This document shows positions 6,722 through 15,022 of a stretch of DNA of 64,000 bases, piece after piece (the first letter of the stretch is position 1; each line of letters begins with the position of its first letter). This DNA comes from Sphingopyxis sp. YF1 (GTDB taxonomy: Bacteria; Pseudomonadota; Alphaproteobacteria; Sphingomonadales; Sphingomonadaceae): NCBI RefSeq assembly GCF_022701295.1, contig NZ_CP033204.1:2976001-3040000 (forward strand), written 5' to 3'. The notes below the pieces were generated by a model. The model was not told the origin of the DNA. It saw only the letters and a program-made list of their open reading frames with translations, and did no database searches. Made by a program: the position numbers and the translations under genes.

Positions 6722-8392
6722 CTAGCGACAGCTGCTCTCCGGACCCGAGATCAGGTCGAGACAGCGGCCGTCGATCTTGTTCGCATCGACCGGCAGGCCG
6801 ATCAGCGCCGCCAGCGTCGGCAAAATGTCCACCGTCATCACCGCATTCGGCTGTTCGAAACCCGCCAGCCCCTTGCGCCAGAAGAGAATCGGCACGCGGC
6901 GGTCATAGTCCCACACCGACCCGTGCGTCGCGACATAGCCGATACCCGGTTCGGGAATCGGGGTGACGCGCGGTTTCAGGGCGATGATGAAGTCGCCCGA
7001 GCGCTGCGGATTGTACGACGCGCGCAGCTTGTCCATCAGCGTCCACACGTCGGGCGACCGTTTCGAGATCGCGTGCGCTTCCAGCTCCTCGCGCGTGACG
7101 ACCGCCTCGACCTGCGGATGCGCGCGCAGCCGCGGCAGGACTTCGGCGAGCGCCGCCTTGCGCTGCGCCGCGGTCAGCGCCTTCGACAGATAATAGTCGC
7201 CGCCGTCACCGAGCAGCAGCGGTTGCGGCAACCCCAGCTTTTCAGCGACCGCCTTGCCCAGCACCGCGGGATCGAGCGCCGGATCGACGCGCTCGGCGGC
7301 GGGCCAGGCATTCTGGCGATTGCGTTCGGGCAGGTCGTGCCCGCCATGGTCGGCGGTCATCGCGACGGCATAGTCGATGCCGGTCGCATCGAGTCGCGCG
7401 AAGAAATCGCCGAGCTCGCGGTCGAGCCCGGTCATCTGCAGGCACATCTCGCTGCCCTCGGTCCCCGTGCCGTGGCCGACATAGTCGGTCGCAGCGAGGC
7501 CGAGGATGAGCAGATCGGTCGTTTCGCCCTCGCCCATCTTGCGCGCCGCGCGCAGCGCCGCGCCGGTCGCGAGCACCGCGCCATCGGCCTCGGGCGAAGC
7601 GAGAAAGCGCCGGAAATCACCGGCGTCGCGCGCAAGGCGGCCGGTACCGACGGTCGCGCCCTTGCTGCCGACCGGGATCGCGATGTCCTGCCGCGCGCAA
7701 TCGGCGGGAAGCGCAAGGCCGGGACGCGCTTCGCCGATCGCGGCGGCGATCGCGGCGCCCGCCTTGGTGGCGGTCGGCGACAGCGCGGTTCCGCGATAGG
7801 AGGTGAGCCCGGTCGGCGCGAGCCACATCAGTTCGTCGGCCTTGTGCCCGCCCATCATGATCGCCGAACGGTCCTTGCCCGACACCGAGACGACCTGCGC
7901 CCGGGGGTCGCGATCCTTCATCAGGTCGCCGAGCGTCGGAACGAGCAGATGCCGGACCGACGGCGCATATTGGCCGCTCTTCGACGAGGTACCGGCAACG
8001 CTCTCATCCTCGGCGCAATAGATGCGCTTGTCGTCGCGCGTCGCCGACAGGTCGAAATAATTGTTGCCGACAATGCCCGTGCGCGCCGGATGGCTGCCGG
8101 TCAGGATCGTCGAATGCCCGGGACAGGTCTCGGTCGCGCCGTGCGCCTGATAACCCGCGGGAAAGACGACGCCCGACGCGAGCCGGGCAAAACCGCCGGT
8201 GAAACGCCCGCGATATTCGGCGAACAGGTCGGCCGAGAATTGATCGACCGAGATGACGACGAGCAGCTTGGGCGGCGGCGTCGCGGCGGTCACCTTCGGC
8301 GCCGGAGCGGCTGCATCCTGGGCAAAAACGGCGCCCGTGGCGGCGACGGCGAGCGTCGCGGCAAGCGCGGTCGCCAGATGTTTGAGCGTCAT
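6722..8392 (-). CDS. phoK: PhoK-like secreted alkaline phosphatase
   Basis: A 556-residue enzyme of the alkaline phosphatase/phosphodiesterase superfamily, strongly resembling PhoK/SPAP of Sphingomonas. A signal peptide ends near AVFA (about residue 24). The first metal-binding strand is LLVVISVDQFSADLF (D50), and the nucleophile threonine lies in ATETCPGHST (T89, the same number as in PhoK). Further metal ligands are in ATDYVGHG, TADHGGHDLP and ATHGSVWD, and the end is closed by a DGRCLDL...SSCR cysteine pair. It should hydrolyse phosphomonoesters outside the cytoplasm and supply phosphate. I start at the ATG at 8392, with AGGGG 11 bases upstream; an ATG at 8401 is possible but too close to that site. 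It precedes proC and is divergent from the DsbD-like gene. No pho box could be identified with confidence. Confidence 0.9.
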   Translation of the reverse strand: MTLKHLATALAATLAVAATGAVFAQDAAAPAPKVTAATPPPKLLVVISVDQFSADLFAEYRGRFTGGFARLASGVVFPAGYQAHGATETCPGHSTILTGSHPARTGIVGNNYFDLSATRDDKRIYCAEDESVAGTSSKSGQYAPSVRHLLVPTLGDLMKDRDPRAQVVSVSGKDRSAIMMGGHKADELMWLAPTGLTSYRGTALSPTATKAGAAIAAAIGEARPGLALPADCARQDIAIPVGSKGATVGTGRLARDAGDFRRFLASPEADGAVLATGAALRAARKMGEGETTDLLILGLAATDYVGHGTGTEGSEMCLQMTGLDRELGDFFARLDATGIDYAVAMTADHGGHDLPERNRQNAWPAAERVDPALDPAVLGKAVAEKLGLPQPLLLGDGGDYYLSKALTAAQRKAALAEVLPRLRAHPQVEAVVTREELEAHAISKRSPDVWTLMDKLRASYNPQRSGDFIIALKPRVTPIPEPGIGYVATHGSVWDYDRRVPILFWRKGLAGFEQPNAVMTVDILPTLAALIGLPVDANKIDGRCLDLISGPESSCR

Positions 8393-8491
8393 GAGCGGCA
8401 TGTCCCCTTTGGCGGCATCGGTGCGGGCTGTCCTCTCGGCCAAAGCCGCCTATATGGCAAGCCTTGAACGACGGATAGCGGCGGGACGAAC

Positions 8492-10552
8492 ATGCATCGC
8501 GAAGGACAGGATTTCTGGACCGGCATCGGGCGGGCGGCGCTGGTCTTGCTCGCTTTCGCCCTGCTCCTGGTCGCACCCGCACGCGCGACGAACATCCAGC
8601 CGCAACTCGTCGCCGAATCGCCCGCACCGGCGCCCGGCGGCGCGACGACGCTCGCGCTGGCGATGAACCCCGACAAGGGCTGGCACGGCTATTGGCTGAA
8701 CGGCGGCGACGCCGGTTTCGGCATGTCGGTCGAATGGAACGCCCCCGAAGGGGTGACGATAGCCCCCTTCCGCTATCCCGTGCCCGAGGCGCTGGTCCTG
8801 TTCGGCATGATGAACCATGTCTACGAACATCCCTTTGCGCTGCTCGCCGATGTCCGCGTCGACAAGAATGTCGCCCCCGGCACCGACCTGACGCTGTCGG
8901 GCGTCGCCAACTGGCTTGCCTGCACCGACAAGGTCTGCGTTCCCGAAAAGGCCGTGATCTCGGTCAAGCTGACCGCGGGCGACGGCAAGGTGACGCAGGC
9001 CGACCGCGCCACGTTCGACGCCTGGCGGGCCCGTCTGCCGCAACCGCTCGAACAAACGGGCCGCTGGGAGCGGCGCGGCGAGACGGTGCGCTTCGAAATC
9101 CCGCTGCCCGCCGGCGCGGCGATCGACACGCCGCACCTGTTCCTCGAGACACCCCGCCTTGTCGACTATTCCGCCCCGCAGGCGTTCAGCCGCAACGGCG
9201 ACTGGATCGTGGTCGAAACGCGCGCCAACGGCGACGCGGCGGGTCCGATGGCCGCACTGTTCAAACTGGCCGACGGACGCGGCCTGTCGGTGGACTTCGA
9301 ACCGGGCCCGGTGCGCGCCGCGGGCGATCGGATTGCGGCACCCGCCGCGGGCATCGACGGCACGCTGTTCTGGACCGCGCTCGGCGGCGCGATCCTCGGC
9401 GGACTGATCCTCAACCTGATGCCGTGCGTCTTCCCGATCCTCAGCCTCAAGGCGCTGAGCCTCGCGCGCTCGGGCGGCGATGCACGCGAAGCCAAGGTCG
9501 AGGCGCTCGCCTATACCGCGGGCGCGGTGATCACCGCGCTGTTGCTGGGGGGGGCGCTGCTGGCGCTGCGCGCGGTGGGCGAACAGGTCGGCTGGGCGTT
9601 CCAGTTGCAGCATCCGCTGAGCGTGCTGATCCTCCTGATCCTTGCCATCGCGATCACGCTCAACCTGCTCGGCACCTATGAGCTGCCGTCCTTCGGAAAA
9701 GGCCAGACGCTGACCGCGAAGAGCGGCGCCGCGGGCGGTTTCTGGACCGGAGCGCTTGCCGCCTTCGTCGCGACACCGTGCAGCGGGCCTTTGCTCGGGG
9801 CCGCGCTCGGCGCAACGCTGGTGCTGCCGGCATGGGCGGCCTTACCGATCTTCGGCGGGCTCGGGCTGGGCCTCGCCCTGCCCTTCCTCGCGATCGGCTT
9901 TGTTCCGGCCTTGCGACGCCGGTTGCCCAAACCGGGACCATGGATGGCAAAATTCCGCAAATGGATGGCGCTGCCGATGGGGCTGACGGCGCTGGCGCTT
10001 GCGTGGCTGTTGTGGCGCCAGATCGGCAGCGGCGCCGGGCTTGTCTATCCGCTGATCGCGGCGAGCATGGCCATCGTCCTGCTGTGGCATTTCGGCGCAA
10101 TCCAGCGCGGCGACCGCCGAAAATGGCTTCTTGGCGCGGCCGCCCTTCTGCTGGTCGGCAGCCTTGCCGCGACAACCGCCGAACTCGCACGAACCGAGCA
10201 TAGGGTAGCAGCCTCGGGGTCCGCCTTCTCGTCCGAAGCGCTCGCCAAGGCCCGCGCCACCGGCAAGCCCGTCTTCGTCTATTTCACCGCCGACTGGTGC
10301 CTGTCGTGCAAGGCGAACGAGGCCGGCGCGATCCATCGCGAGGCGGTGCAGGCGGCGTTCGACAAGGCGGGGGTGATCACGCTCGTCGGCGACTGGACCA
10401 ACGGCGATCCCGCGATCACGCGCACCCTCGCCGAACATGGCCGCAACAGCGTGCCGCTCTACCTCTGGTACGCGCCGGGCGCCGGCAAGCCCGAGATTCT
10501 GCCGCAGATCCTCACCCCGGGCATGTTGACCGGCAAGGCGGCGGAACGCTGA
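8492..10552 (+). CDS. DsbD/ScsB-type thiol:disulfide interchange protein
   Basis: An inner-membrane electron carrier of 686 residues with three modules. After a signal peptide (to about residue 32) comes a periplasmic domain (33-285) with a CTDKVC pair (C144, C149). A central membrane domain of about eight helices (290-560) has redox cysteines in LNLMPCVFP (C312) and ATPCSGP (C430). A C-terminal periplasmic thioredoxin domain has the DWCLSC motif (C603, C606). By analogy with DsbD and ScsB it moves electrons from cytosolic thioredoxin to periplasmic disulfides; the large N-terminal domain resembles ScsB more than classic DsbD. The stop codon overlaps the tlyA start in TGATG. No partner ScsC gene lies nearby. 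Confidence 0.9.
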   Translation: MHREGQDFWTGIGRAALVLLAFALLLVAPARATNIQPQLVAESPAPAPGGATTLALAMNPDKGWHGYWLNGGDAGFGMSVEWNAPEGVTIAPFRYPVPEALVLFGMMNHVYEHPFALLADVRVDKNVAPGTDLTLSGVANWLACTDKVCVPEKAVISVKLTAGDGKVTQADRATFDAWRARLPQPLEQTGRWERRGETVRFEIPLPAGAAIDTPHLFLETPRLVDYSAPQAFSRNGDWIVVETRANGDAAGPMAALFKLADGRGLSVDFEPGPVRAAGDRIAAPAAGIDGTLFWTALGGAILGGLILNLMPCVFPILSLKALSLARSGGDAREAKVEALAYTAGAVITALLLGGALLALRAVGEQVGWAFQLQHPLSVLILLILAIAITLNLLGTYELPSFGKGQTLTAKSGAAGGFWTGALAAFVATPCSGPLLGAALGATLVLPAWAALPIFGGLGLGLALPFLAIGFVPALRRRLPKPGPWMAKFRKWMALPMGLTALALAWLLWRQIGSGAGLVYPLIAASMAIVLLWHFGAIQRGDRRKWLLGAAALLLVGSLAATTAELARTEHRVAASGSAFSSEALAKARATGKPVFVYFTADWCLSCKANEAGAIHREAVQAAFDKAGVITLVGDWTNGDPAITRTLAEHGRNSVPLYLWYAPGAGKPEILPQILTPGMLTGKAAER

Positions 10553-11292
10553 TGGCAAAGCAGCGCGCCGACCAGCTGCTCGTCGACCGCGGCCTCGCCG
10601 AAAGCCGGACGCGCGCGCAGGCGCTGATCCTGGCCGGGCTCGCCTTTGTCGGCGATCGCAAGATCGACAAGGCGGGGCAGCAGATCGCCGACGATGCCGC
10701 GATCAGCGTCAAGGGCCGCGACCACCCGTGGGTGTCGCGCGGCGGGATCAAGCTCGACCATGCGCTGACCCATCTCGGCTGGGACGTCACCGGCGCGGTG
10801 GCGATCGACGTCGGATCGTCGACCGGGGGCTTCACCGACGTGCTCCTGAGCCGCGGCGCGGCACGTGTCTATGCGGTCGATTCGGGCACCAACCAGCTCG
10901 CCTGGAAACTGCGGCAGGACGAACGCGTGATCGTCCACGAACAGACGAGCGCGCGCATCCTGACCCCCGCGCACATTCCCGAACCGGTCGACCTCATCGT
11001 CTGCGACGCGAGCTTCATCGCGCTGTCGAAGGTGCTCCCCGTGCCGATGGCCTTTGCCCGGCCCGGCGCGCGCATGGTCGCGCTGATCAAGCCCCAGTTC
11101 GAAGCCGAACGCCACGAAGTCGGCAAGAAGGGCGTCGTGCGCGACGCCGCGGTCCATGCGCGCGTGTGCGCCGGGGTCCACGCCTGGCTCGAAGGCGAAG
11201 GATGGTCGGTCGTCGACCTGGTCGAAAGCCCGATCACCGGCCCCGAGGGCAATGTCGAATTTCTGATCGCGGCGGAGAAGCGTGCCGCTTGA
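10552..11292 (+). CDS. tlyA: TlyA-family rRNA 2'-O-methyltransferase/hemolysin
   Basis: A 246-residue protein with an N-terminal S4 RNA-binding domain (RADQLLVDRGLAESRTRAQA, residues 4-23, continuing to about 65) and an FtsJ-like Rossmann methyltransferase domain. The SAM-binding motif is AIDVGSSTGGFTDVLL (about 84-99), and further signatures are LIVCDASFIALSKVLP and ALIKPQFEA. The TlyA family methylates 2'-hydroxyls of rRNA; some members were first called hemolysins. The ATG shares its A with the TGA of the upstream DsbD-like gene, so translation is probably coupled. It functions in the cytoplasm on ribosomal RNA; the exact nucleotides here are inferred from the family. Confidence 0.9.
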   Translation: MAKQRADQLLVDRGLAESRTRAQALILAGLAFVGDRKIDKAGQQIADDAAISVKGRDHPWVSRGGIKLDHALTHLGWDVTGAVAIDVGSSTGGFTDVLLSRGAARVYAVDSGTNQLAWKLRQDERVIVHEQTSARILTPAHIPEPVDLIVCDASFIALSKVLPVPMAFARPGARMVALIKPQFEAERHEVGKKGVVRDAAVHARVCAGVHAWLEGEGWSVVDLVESPITGPEGNVEFLIAAEKRAA

Positions 11293-11352
11293 CGCTGCGC
11301 CGCGCAATCGCGACACAATGCAACGGATTCGCATGTGGGGGATATTGCGGGC

Positions 11353-11922
11353 ATGACCGAAATCGCAACGCCGGGCCAGCTTCGCATGTCCTATCTGCGC
11401 TGGGCGCTCGTCACGGTTCCCGCGATCCTGCTAGGCGGCAGCCTGTCGGGGCTGTTGTCGAACAGCGGTTACGGCAACCGCTGGTTCGCGGCGCTCGACC
11501 TGCCCGCAATCACCCCGCCGGGCTGGGTGTTCGCGACGGTCTGGCCGATCCTCTACATCTGCCTCGGCCTGTCGCTCGCGATGATCCTGCATGCGCGCGG
11601 CGCAAAGGGGCGCGGGCTCGCGCTCCTGCTCTTCTTCATCCAGCTGGTCGCCAACTTCGCCTGGTCGCCGCTCTTCTTCGGCGCCCATCAGGTCACCACG
11701 GCCTTCTACCTGATCGTCTTCATCCTGCTGATGACGATCGCGACCGCTTTCGCCTTCGCGCCGATCCGCAAGGCCGCAGCGTGGCTGCTTGTCCCCTATA
11801 TGGCCTGGCTCTGCTTTGCATCGATCCTCAATTTCCAGATCGACCAGCGCAATCCCGGCGCCGAGACCCTTGTCCCCGCCGCCGCCAGCACCCAGATAGG
11901 TAGCGGCCCGAAAGATTTTTGA
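11353..11922 (+). CDS. tspO: TspO/MBR-family tryptophan-rich membrane protein
   Basis: A five-helix membrane protein of 189 residues. Family motifs are ITPPGWVFATVWPILY (the PPxWVFxxVWxxLY region between helices 1 and 2) and NFAWSPLFFG (the NxxWSxxFF region of helix 3), and Trp residues are enriched. TspO proteins bind tetrapyrroles and are linked to porphyrin traffic and stress responses; in Rhodobacter they affect photosynthesis gene control. The ATG at 11353 has GGGGGA 11 bases upstream; a GTG at 11335 is the in-frame alternative. It lies 60 bases after tlyA on the same strand and just before ubiK. Confidence 0.9.
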   Translation: MTEIATPGQLRMSYLRWALVTVPAILLGGSLSGLLSNSGYGNRWFAALDLPAITPPGWVFATVWPILYICLGLSLAMILHARGAKGRGLALLLFFIQLVANFAWSPLFFGAHQVTTAFYLIVFILLMTIATAFAFAPIRKAAAWLLVPYMAWLCFASILNFQIDQRNPGAETLVPAAASTQIGSGPKDF

Positions 11923-11951
11923 GGGGTCCTCCCCCGACGAAGGAAAGACTG

Positions 11952-12239
11952 ATGCAAAGCGAAAACCGCATTTTTGACGATCTCGCCAAGATGATCAACG
12001 GCGTTGCCGGAACCGTGGCGGGCGCGGGACGCGAAGCCGAATCCGCGATGCGCGAGCGCGCCAAGGAATGGATCGGCCGCATGGACTTCGTCAGCCGCGA
12101 GGAATTCGAGGCCGTGAAGCAGATGGCGGCCACGGCGCGGGCCGAGGCGGAGGCGCTGAAAGCGCGCCTCGACAAGCTGGAAGGCGCCGCGAAACCCGCC
12201 GCCGCCAAGCCCGCGGCGCGCAAGCCCAAGGCGGGCTGA
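11952..12239 (+). CDS. ubiK: UbiK-family ubiquinone biosynthesis accessory factor
   Basis: A 95-residue protein of the membrane fusogenic/BMFP family, to which UbiK (YqiC) belongs. The N-terminal amphipathic part (ENRIFDDLAKMINGVAGTVA) is followed by FVSREEFEAVKQMA and a coiled coil rich in Glu, Ala and Lys (about 50-78), then a Lys/Pro/Ala-rich tail. UbiK proteins bind lipid and assist the aerobic Ubi complex in ubiquinone synthesis. AGGAAAG precedes the ATG by 4 bases. The gene is followed 45 bases later by a YbjN gene, a neighbourhood often seen in alphaproteobacteria. Confidence 0.88.
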   Translation: MQSENRIFDDLAKMINGVAGTVAGAGREAESAMRERAKEWIGRMDFVSREEFEAVKQMAATARAEAEALKARLDKLEGAAKPAAAKPAARKPKAG

Positions 12240-12284
12240 CGCAGCGACTCGCCACCTTGCGCGTTTCGGTCTAAAGGCGCGCGC

Positions 12285-12791
12285 ATGAGCGACGATATCT
12301 ACGATGACGACGACGGCCAGGACGCGGCGCCGATGGAAATGCTCGCGTCCTATTTCGCCGCGCACGACTGGCCGCACGAGATGGTCGGCGAGGACGAGAT
12401 CGTCGCAACCGCGCAGGGCAGCTGGACGGCCTATGAACTGCGCGCCGTCTGGCGTGCCGACGACGGCGTCATCCAGCTGCTCGCCTTCCCCGATATCCGC
12501 GTCGTCGAGGACAAGCGCGCCGTTGCGCACGAAGCGCTGGCGCTGATCAACGAACAGCTCTGGCTCGGCCATTTCGAACTCTGGTCGAACAGCGGCACGA
12601 TCCTGTTCCGCCACGGCATGCTCGTCGGCGGCGACGGCTCGCTGTCGCTCGACCTCACCGAAACGCTTATCGAAAGCGCGATCGACGAATGCGAGCGCTT
12701 CTATCCGGTGTTCCAGTTCGTGCTGTGGGGCGGCAAGTCGCCCGCGGAAGCGCTGGCCGCCTCGCTGATCGAAACGCGCGGCGAGGCCTAG
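12285..12791 (+). CDS. YbjN domain-containing protein
   Basis: A soluble acidic protein of 168 residues matching the YbjN family, which has a fold like type III secretion chaperones and whose role is not settled. Recognisable stretches are MLASYFAAHDWPHEMVGEDE near the start, the strand IQLLAFPDIRVV, NEQLWLGHFELW, and the end helix SAIDECERFYPVFQFVLWGG. It is probably cotranscribed with ubiK. Its TAG stop lies inside the first CTAGAG of the composite repeat that follows, so the repeat abuts the gene directly. Confidence 0.85.
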   Translation: MSDDIYDDDDGQDAAPMEMLASYFAAHDWPHEMVGEDEIVATAQGSWTAYELRAVWRADDGVIQLLAFPDIRVVEDKRAVAHEALALINEQLWLGHFELWSNSGTILFRHGMLVGGDGSLSLDLTETLIESAIDECERFYPVFQFVLWGGKSPAEALAASLIETRGEA

Positions 12792-12894
12792 AGTGTTTTC
12801 AAGTCAGGTGGACTCACCTGACGACCCGGAAAACATGGAAAAACAAAATTCTAGAGTGCCGGTTTTGATTCGATCAAAACCGAACGCACTCTAG
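12788..12894. repeat. composite palindromic intergenic repeat
   Basis: The element contains CTAGAGTG at 12788 and again at 12851, and the complement CACTCTAG at 12887-12894. Inside are two hairpins: GTCAGGTG/CACCTGAC (12803-12822) and CCGGTTTTGAT/ATCAAAACCG (12859-12882). An AT-rich, A-tract segment joins them. It resembles REP/MITE-like intergenic elements that I recall from alphaproteobacteria. It lies between convergent genes and may also terminate transcription. Confidence 0.6.
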
Positions 12895-12907
12895 GCTTTC
12901 AAACCGC

Positions 12908-12975
12908 AGCCGTGAGCCTGTCGAAGGGCACTTCTCGGATAGGCGCCCTTCGACAGGCTCGGGGCTGCGGTGATT
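12908..12975. repeat. long inverted repeat (copy A of three)
   Basis: Arms GAGCCTGTCGAAGGGC (12914-12929) and GCCCTTCGACAGGCTC (12945-12960) are exact complements with a 15-base loop; flanking bases extend the stem imperfectly. The same unit occurs at 60925-60979 and 62908-62964. It sits between convergent genes and could serve as a bidirectional terminator. Confidence 0.8.
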
Positions 12976-12979
12976 CCCT

Positions 12980-13933
12980 TCAGCGCTTTTCGAAACGCGT
13001 CAGCCCGGCACCGAGCTGATTCTCGCCGATCGCCAGCGCTTCGCCGCTCCAGTCGGCGACGAATACCGACTTGCGGCCCATCCCGGCGGGCAGGCTCGCG
13101 CGATTGCCCGCGATGGCAAGCCCCCGCGACGGATTCTTGCGGTCCTCGGCGGCGACCGCGATCAGCGCCGAGTAATTTTCCTTGTCGCGGCCCTGGATGA
13201 ACAGATTGTTCGCGATCCGCCCGGTCGCGCCCGCCGGCAGGTCGATCATATAGTTGGTCGCGCTGCCCTGCGTGTCGTCGAAGCTGTTGTCGCGAATGTC
13301 GACCTGCGCGGCGCGCGTCTTGAGATAATGGCCGCCGCTGCCCTTTTCGAAGCGCGTCCGGGTCACCGTCACACGACCATAGAGGCCGGTATAGACGCTG
13401 TGCGCGCAGCTCAGCCCGCGGTCGCAGCGGCCGAGGCGCGAGAAGGTCGAGCGATCGATGCTCAGCGACGCGTCGGGGGCGTCGGCGGTCAAAATGCCCT
13501 GCTCGCTGCCGCGGAACATGCTGTTCACCACCTCGAGGTCGCTCTTTTCGAGCCGGATGCCCGCACCGTTGCCGTCGGGCACGCGCATGTTCTGGAACAC
13601 GATGCCATCGACCCGGGCGCCGCCGCCGCGCAGCACCAGCGCCGCCTTGCCCTCGCATGTTACCCCGTCGAAAACCGCGCTTCCCGGTTCGGCCGCGACG
13701 AAGGCGACGCGCCCTGCGGTCTGCACGGCGCAGTCGCGATGATAGCCGGGCGCGATGCGGATCGTCCCCTGCCCGTCGCCGATGGCGTCGACCGCATCCT
13801 GCAACCGGCCGAACCCCTGGCCGCTCTCGGCGATCACATAGGGCGTCCCGCCGGTCTGGGCGGGGGCGGGCGCGGCGACGACCGCGGCGGCGATCAGCAG
13901 CGCGGCGATGAGGCTGGGACGGATACGGGTCAT
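12980..13933 (-). CDS. secreted right-handed beta-helix repeat protein
   Basis: A 317-residue protein with a Sec signal peptide ending near PAPAQ (about residue 26). It starts like a solenoid carbohydrate-active enzyme: FGRLQDAVDAIGDGQGTIRIAPGYHRD resembles the pectate-lyase/pectin-esterase N-terminal rung. It continues in short strand-turn rungs such as KAALVLRGGGARVDGIVFQNM, LEVVNSMFRGSEQGI, VTVTRTRFEKGSGGHYLK and VDIRDNSFDDT. No catalytic triad of a defined lyase or esterase family could be assigned, so the function is open: polysaccharide binding or cleavage outside the cytoplasm is plausible. The gene is monocistronic and convergent with the YbjN gene. Confidence 0.75.
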   Translation of the reverse strand: MTRIRPSLIAALLIAAAVVAAPAPAQTGGTPYVIAESGQGFGRLQDAVDAIGDGQGTIRIAPGYHRDCAVQTAGRVAFVAAEPGSAVFDGVTCEGKAALVLRGGGARVDGIVFQNMRVPDGNGAGIRLEKSDLEVVNSMFRGSEQGILTADAPDASLSIDRSTFSRLGRCDRGLSCAHSVYTGLYGRVTVTRTRFEKGSGGHYLKTRAAQVDIRDNSFDDTQGSATNYMIDLPAGATGRIANNLFIQGRDKENYSALIAVAAEDRKNPSRGLAIAGNRASLPAGMGRKSVFVADWSGEALAIGENQLGAGLTRFEKR

Positions 13934-14034
13934 GGCACGGCCTTAACCGAAACGGCGGCGCCAGTCGTGTGCAAGGCTGGTTAACCGCCCGGCCGTCCCG
14001 AAACCGGACGCCCGCGGGGCGGCGGATTAACCGG

Positions 14035-15012
14035 TCAGCACCAGCGCCGGATTTCGAGGTTGGGCGAATAATAGGTCAGATATTGCGCCAGCCGCGGCCG
14101 GTCCGACCGGTTGGGACTCGCGGCGTGGGGCAGGTCCTGCCGCCAGATGATCAGGTCGCCCGCGCGCCCCGCGACATGTTTCACCTCCGCCGAAAAATCG
14201 AAGGCACGCGGGTCGGCGCCGTCCAGCGCGTCGAACCAGCTGTCGATCCTGCGATGGAAACCGGGAACGCAGCGAAAGGCCCCCTGATCTTCCTCGGTGT
14301 CGGACAGATAGAGGACCGATTGGGTCGCAAAGGGGATCGGCCGGGCCAGGCTGGCATCCCAGTGCACGTCCGAACCGCTGAACAAATGCCCCGGCCGTTC
14401 GGGCGGATTGAAACCGATACGGTCGACCGTCACCCACAGATCTTCGCTGCCCCAGAGCTGCGCGAATGCCTTGTGCACGCGCGGCGAACGGCGCGCGGCC
14501 TCGAGTGCGGGATGCTGGAAATGCGGCACCATGATCCCGTTGGTTCGGGCCGAATACCAGCTTTCGGGGTCGTCGGGTGACGCGCCGATCACCTCCCACA
14601 GCAGCGCCTTCACCGCCGCGATTTCGTCGGGCGCGATCGCGTCGGGCAGGATGACATAGCCATGCTCGTCCCAATGCGCGAGCGCCGCGGCGTCGAGAAC
14701 ATCGGGCATGGCGGCGATCGCGGCGAGTTGCGCCGCCGCCGCCTCGCCCGGCAGCTGCTCCATCAGCCAGCCATGGTAGCGGTCGAGCAGCACCGGATCG
14801 GGCGCCCCCGCGGTTGCGAGGATCCAGGCCTGGAATTCCGCAAAGTCGGGCTTCGTCCCATAGAGGATTTCGAACACCTGCTGGTTGCCCAGCCCGAGCG
14901 TGTCGAGCAGCAGCTTGCCGATCATCTCGTCGAGCGGCGGCCCCTTGCCCGAATGCGACGCCCAGAATTCCTCCAGACATGCGACTTCGGGCATTTCCAC
15001 CGTCATGGTCAT
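14035..15012 (-). CDS. phytanoyl-CoA dioxygenase (PhyH)-family protein
   Basis: A 2-oxoglutarate/Fe(II) dioxygenase-like protein of 325 residues. After an N-terminal region of about 115 residues without a clear match, the PhyH domain begins at HWDEHGYVILPDAIAPDE. The metal-binding H-x-D is in SDVHWDAS; the distal His and the 2-oxoglutarate Arg are in LPHAASPNRSDRPRLAQY. Family members hydroxylate CoA esters and many other substrates; the substrate here is unknown. The ATG at 15012 follows GAGGAAGAG, and the upstream metH stop is only 10 bases away, so it is the last gene of the methionine operon. A link to methionine or a methylated metabolite is inferred only from that position. Confidence 0.82.
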   Translation of the reverse strand: MTMTVEMPEVACLEEFWASHSGKGPPLDEMIGKLLLDTLGLGNQQVFEILYGTKPDFAEFQAWILATAGAPDPVLLDRYHGWLMEQLPGEAAAAQLAAIAAMPDVLDAAALAHWDEHGYVILPDAIAPDEIAAVKALLWEVIGASPDDPESWYSARTNGIMVPHFQHPALEAARRSPRVHKAFAQLWGSEDLWVTVDRIGFNPPERPGHLFSGSDVHWDASLARPIPFATQSVLYLSDTEEDQGAFRCVPGFHRRIDSWFDALDGADPRAFDFSAEVKHVAGRAGDLIIWRQDLPHAASPNRSDRPRLAQYLTYYSPNLEIRRWC

Positions 15013-15022
15013 TCGCTCTTCC

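Noticed and set aside
12788..12975. Possible CRISPR-like array because of several palindromes in a row
   Set aside because: The units are different hairpins with no regular spacing and no identical direct repeats; no cas genes are present.
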